A DNA stretch of 16,934 bases from Marinosulfonomonas sp. (GTDB taxonomy: Bacteria > Pseudomonadota > Alphaproteobacteria > Rhodobacterales > Rhodobacteraceae), in NCBI GenBank assembly GCA_015494385.1, contig WGBJ01000352.1, positions 1-16,934 on the forward strand, given 5' to 3'. Position 1 is the first letter of the stretch. The number at the start of each line of letters is the position of its first letter. The position numbers and the translations under genes were made by a program. Positions 15,481 to 16,934 of this stretch are shown one piece after another. The notes below the pieces were generated by a model. That model did not search any database and was not told the DNA's origin. It worked only from the letters and a program-made list of their open reading frames with translations.

Positions 15481-15759
15481 ATGTCAGAATCGAATAACAT
15501 AAGTAGATTGGATCTATTGGAACACGTTGCTCTTCCAATGGGGAACTTGTCGCGAATCTTAGATGCACTGCTTAGCGGTGACACCAATTTGGATAGAACG
15601 GAGGTAAGAGACGGCTTGCGAACAGCTCAAGTCAATGCTGCAGCAATCTATCGATTTATTCTAAGTAACGGCGAGAAGCCAACTTCGCGAGTAGGTATGA
15701 GAACGCCTGAATTGTTGCGGGATTTTGTTGCACAGCAATGCGCATCATCCGGATATTAA
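15481..15759 (+). CDS. Hypothetical protein of 92 residues (AT-rich islet)
   Basis: Starts MSESNNISRLDLLEHVALPM, ends LLRDFVAQQCASSGY. GGGGGAA lies just before ATG 15481, a strong ribosome site. It looks like a small soluble helical protein: helices are suggested around residues 10-28 (LDLLEHVALPMGNLSRILDA) and 38-62 (RTEVRDGLRTAQVNAAAIYRFI), then a linker and a final helix. No known domain is recognised. It is AT-rich like its neighbour and ends just before the integrase relic. The upstream CtrA-like box and the tandem arrangement with the 68-residue gene suggest they are expressed under similar control. The function is unknown. Confidence 0.65.
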   Translation: MSESNNISRLDLLEHVALPMGNLSRILDALLSGDTNLDRTEVRDGLRTAQVNAAAIYRFILSNGEKPTSRVGMRTPELLRDFVAQQCASSGY

Positions 15760-15792
15760 CACCGAGGTTAAGAATAGAGGGACATTATTGCT

Positions 15793-15945
15793 CATTTCGG
15801 CCACCTCGCGCGGGGCGTTGACAACCTCGCTGGCCCAATCCCGAAACGTGCTGCGAAACCCGTGAACCGTGGCACCCTCGACCTTCATCCTGCGCAACAG
15901 CATCAGCATGGCCATATTGGATAGCGGCCTGTTTCGTTTCTGACC
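15793..15945 (-). pseudogene. Fragment of tyrosine integrase (P4-type)
   Basis: Read on the minus strand, [20 protein letters not shown], then VHGFRSTFRDWASEVVNAPR and EVAEM. This is the region of P4-family integrases around the catalytic His-x-x-Arg (HGFR). Everything upstream (arm-binding and core domains, first catalytic Arg) and downstream (second His and the nucleophilic Tyr) is missing. Similarity ends after EVAEM at about 15793, where the AT-rich islet begins, and starts at about 15945, where the HsdR relic begins on the other strand. About 51 residues remain, so it is not functional. It is good evidence that a mobile element was once integrated here. Confidence 0.8.
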
Positions 15946-15949
15946 CTCA

Positions 15950-16934
15950 ATGACCGACCGGCGCAATGTGGTTGTGATCGCCGACGAAGCGCACCGCAGC
16001 CAATATGGCTTCAAGGCCAAGGTCGATAAAAAGACCGGCGAGATCACCTATGGCTTTTCCAAATACCTGCGCGATGCCCTGCCCAATGCCTCGTTCATCG
16101 GTTTTACCGGCACGCCAATTGAAAAAGATGATGTAAACACGCCTGCGGTATTTGGTGAGGCCGTTGCCAAGATGCTCAACCGCTTTGGCATCGTCAAAGA
16201 CATGTTTCATGGTTTCGACTACGATGCCGGACTAAGCAGAACACCCAAGGAACGGCTGGCCGTCATGGCCGCAGCGCTGGACTGGATTCTGGCGAAACAA
16301 CATGAAGCAGCAGAACGGGAAAAGAAAAGCGAAGATAGGAAGAAGGCCCACCGCCGCTATCAGGATGCAGTTCTTGCGCTTTCAAAAGCTTTTTCCCTTG
16401 CATCCGCTAGTGACGAAGCGCGTGAAATCCGGGATGAGGTTGGCTTTTTCCAAACCATCCGCGCGGCTCTGGCAAAGGCATCACAAGCGGAAGGCGGCTC
16501 AACAGCAAACAAGAAACTCGCCGTTCAGCAGATTATCGACCGATCAGTTGTTTCTACGGAAATCGTCGATATCCTCTCGGCCGCTGGCCTGAAATCTCCA
16601 GATATCTAAATTTTATCGGATGAATTCCTGGCTGAAATCCAGCAAATGGAAAAAAAGAACCTTGCACTGGAAGCTCTGAAAAAGCTTCTAAATGATGAAA
16701 TATCCTCGCGAACCAAATCGAATATTGTAGAGAGTAAACAGTTTTCGGATCGGCTGGCAGAGGCTGTCGCCCGCTATCACACCAATGCTATCAGCACCGT
16801 TGAGGTTCTACAGGAACTGATTTCCCTTGCTCAGGATATTCGAGAAGCCAGAGGGCGTGGCGAGGAAGAAGGGCTGTCAGCCGACGAAATCGCGTTTTAT
16901 GATGCTTTGGCGCAGAACAAAAGCGCAGTTGACG
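15950..16934 (+). pseudogene. hsdR: Type I restriction enzyme HsdR relic (runs past window end)
   Basis: One frame from 15950 to the window end matches HsdR in pieces. [20 protein letters not shown] carries the DEAH motif of the DNA translocase, and [15 protein letters not shown] carries motif III. After NTPAVFGE (about 16159) the sequence jumps to [20 protein letters not shown], which normally follows a few hundred residues later, so the rest of the motor domain is deleted in frame. The C-terminal DUF3387-type region follows, but has a TAA at 16607-16609 within SPDI-stop-ILSDEFLAE, where relatives have Ser; a single base change would explain it. The frame then stays open to 16934 (AFYDALAQNKSAVD). 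The N-terminal nuclease domain and Walker A are absent. HsdR is the cleavage and translocation subunit of type I systems; hsdM and hsdS are not in the window. Confidence 0.85.

Overview
The window looks like a chromosomal segment from an alphaproteobacterium of the Rhodobacterales (Roseobacter group). The evidence is family content (DUF2927, UPF0262, DUF2948), the gene order murA-DUF2948-hisD-UPF0262-phosphotyrosine phosphatase, and the GC-rich codon use of the core genes. I could not run a search, so the assignment rests on recognising these families.

Positions 1-12049 are ordinary, intact core or near-core genome. On the plus strand there is the 3' end of a DUF2927 gene, then a tightly spaced pair: an SPFH/band-7 protein with a C-terminal GYF_2 domain, and a double zinc-ribbon protein with a C-terminal membrane anchor. 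They end in a hairpin facing a convergent Hsp20 small heat-shock gene, which carries a convincing RpoH-type promoter. On the minus strand follows one compact operon, read from 7306 down to 3145: a small basic 50-residue protein, murA (first step of peptidoglycan precursor synthesis), a DUF2948 protein, hisD (last step of histidine synthesis), UPF0262 and a low-molecular-weight phosphotyrosine phosphatase. Several of these genes overlap by a few bases. A tRNA-Thr(GGT) lies on the plus strand upstream of this operon. Next, on the minus strand, is a two-gene RND efflux operon (membrane-fusion adaptor followed by AcrB-type permease, with a 4-base overlap).

Positions 12050-16934 are an accessory region made mostly of broken mobile and defence genes. 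In order: a serine-recombinase relic with two in-frame stops and a large internal deletion; an intact metallophosphoesterase; about 0.5 kb with no gene; the C-terminal part of a type I-U/I-G CRISPR protein Csb2 on the minus strand, interrupted by a stop and with no array or other cas gene in sight; an AT-rich islet with two small apparently intact genes (68 and 92 residues), each preceded by a TTAACCAT-containing box at nearly the same distance from its start, resembling CtrA sites; a piece of tyrosine integrase; and, abutting it head-to-head, a type I restriction HsdR pseudogene that has lost its N-terminus and an internal segment and carries one nonsense codon. It runs off the window end.

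The most interesting parts are the AT-rich islet with its paired CtrA-like sites, and the decayed defence material around it, including an orphan Csb2 relic. I did not see an intact new multi-gene system.
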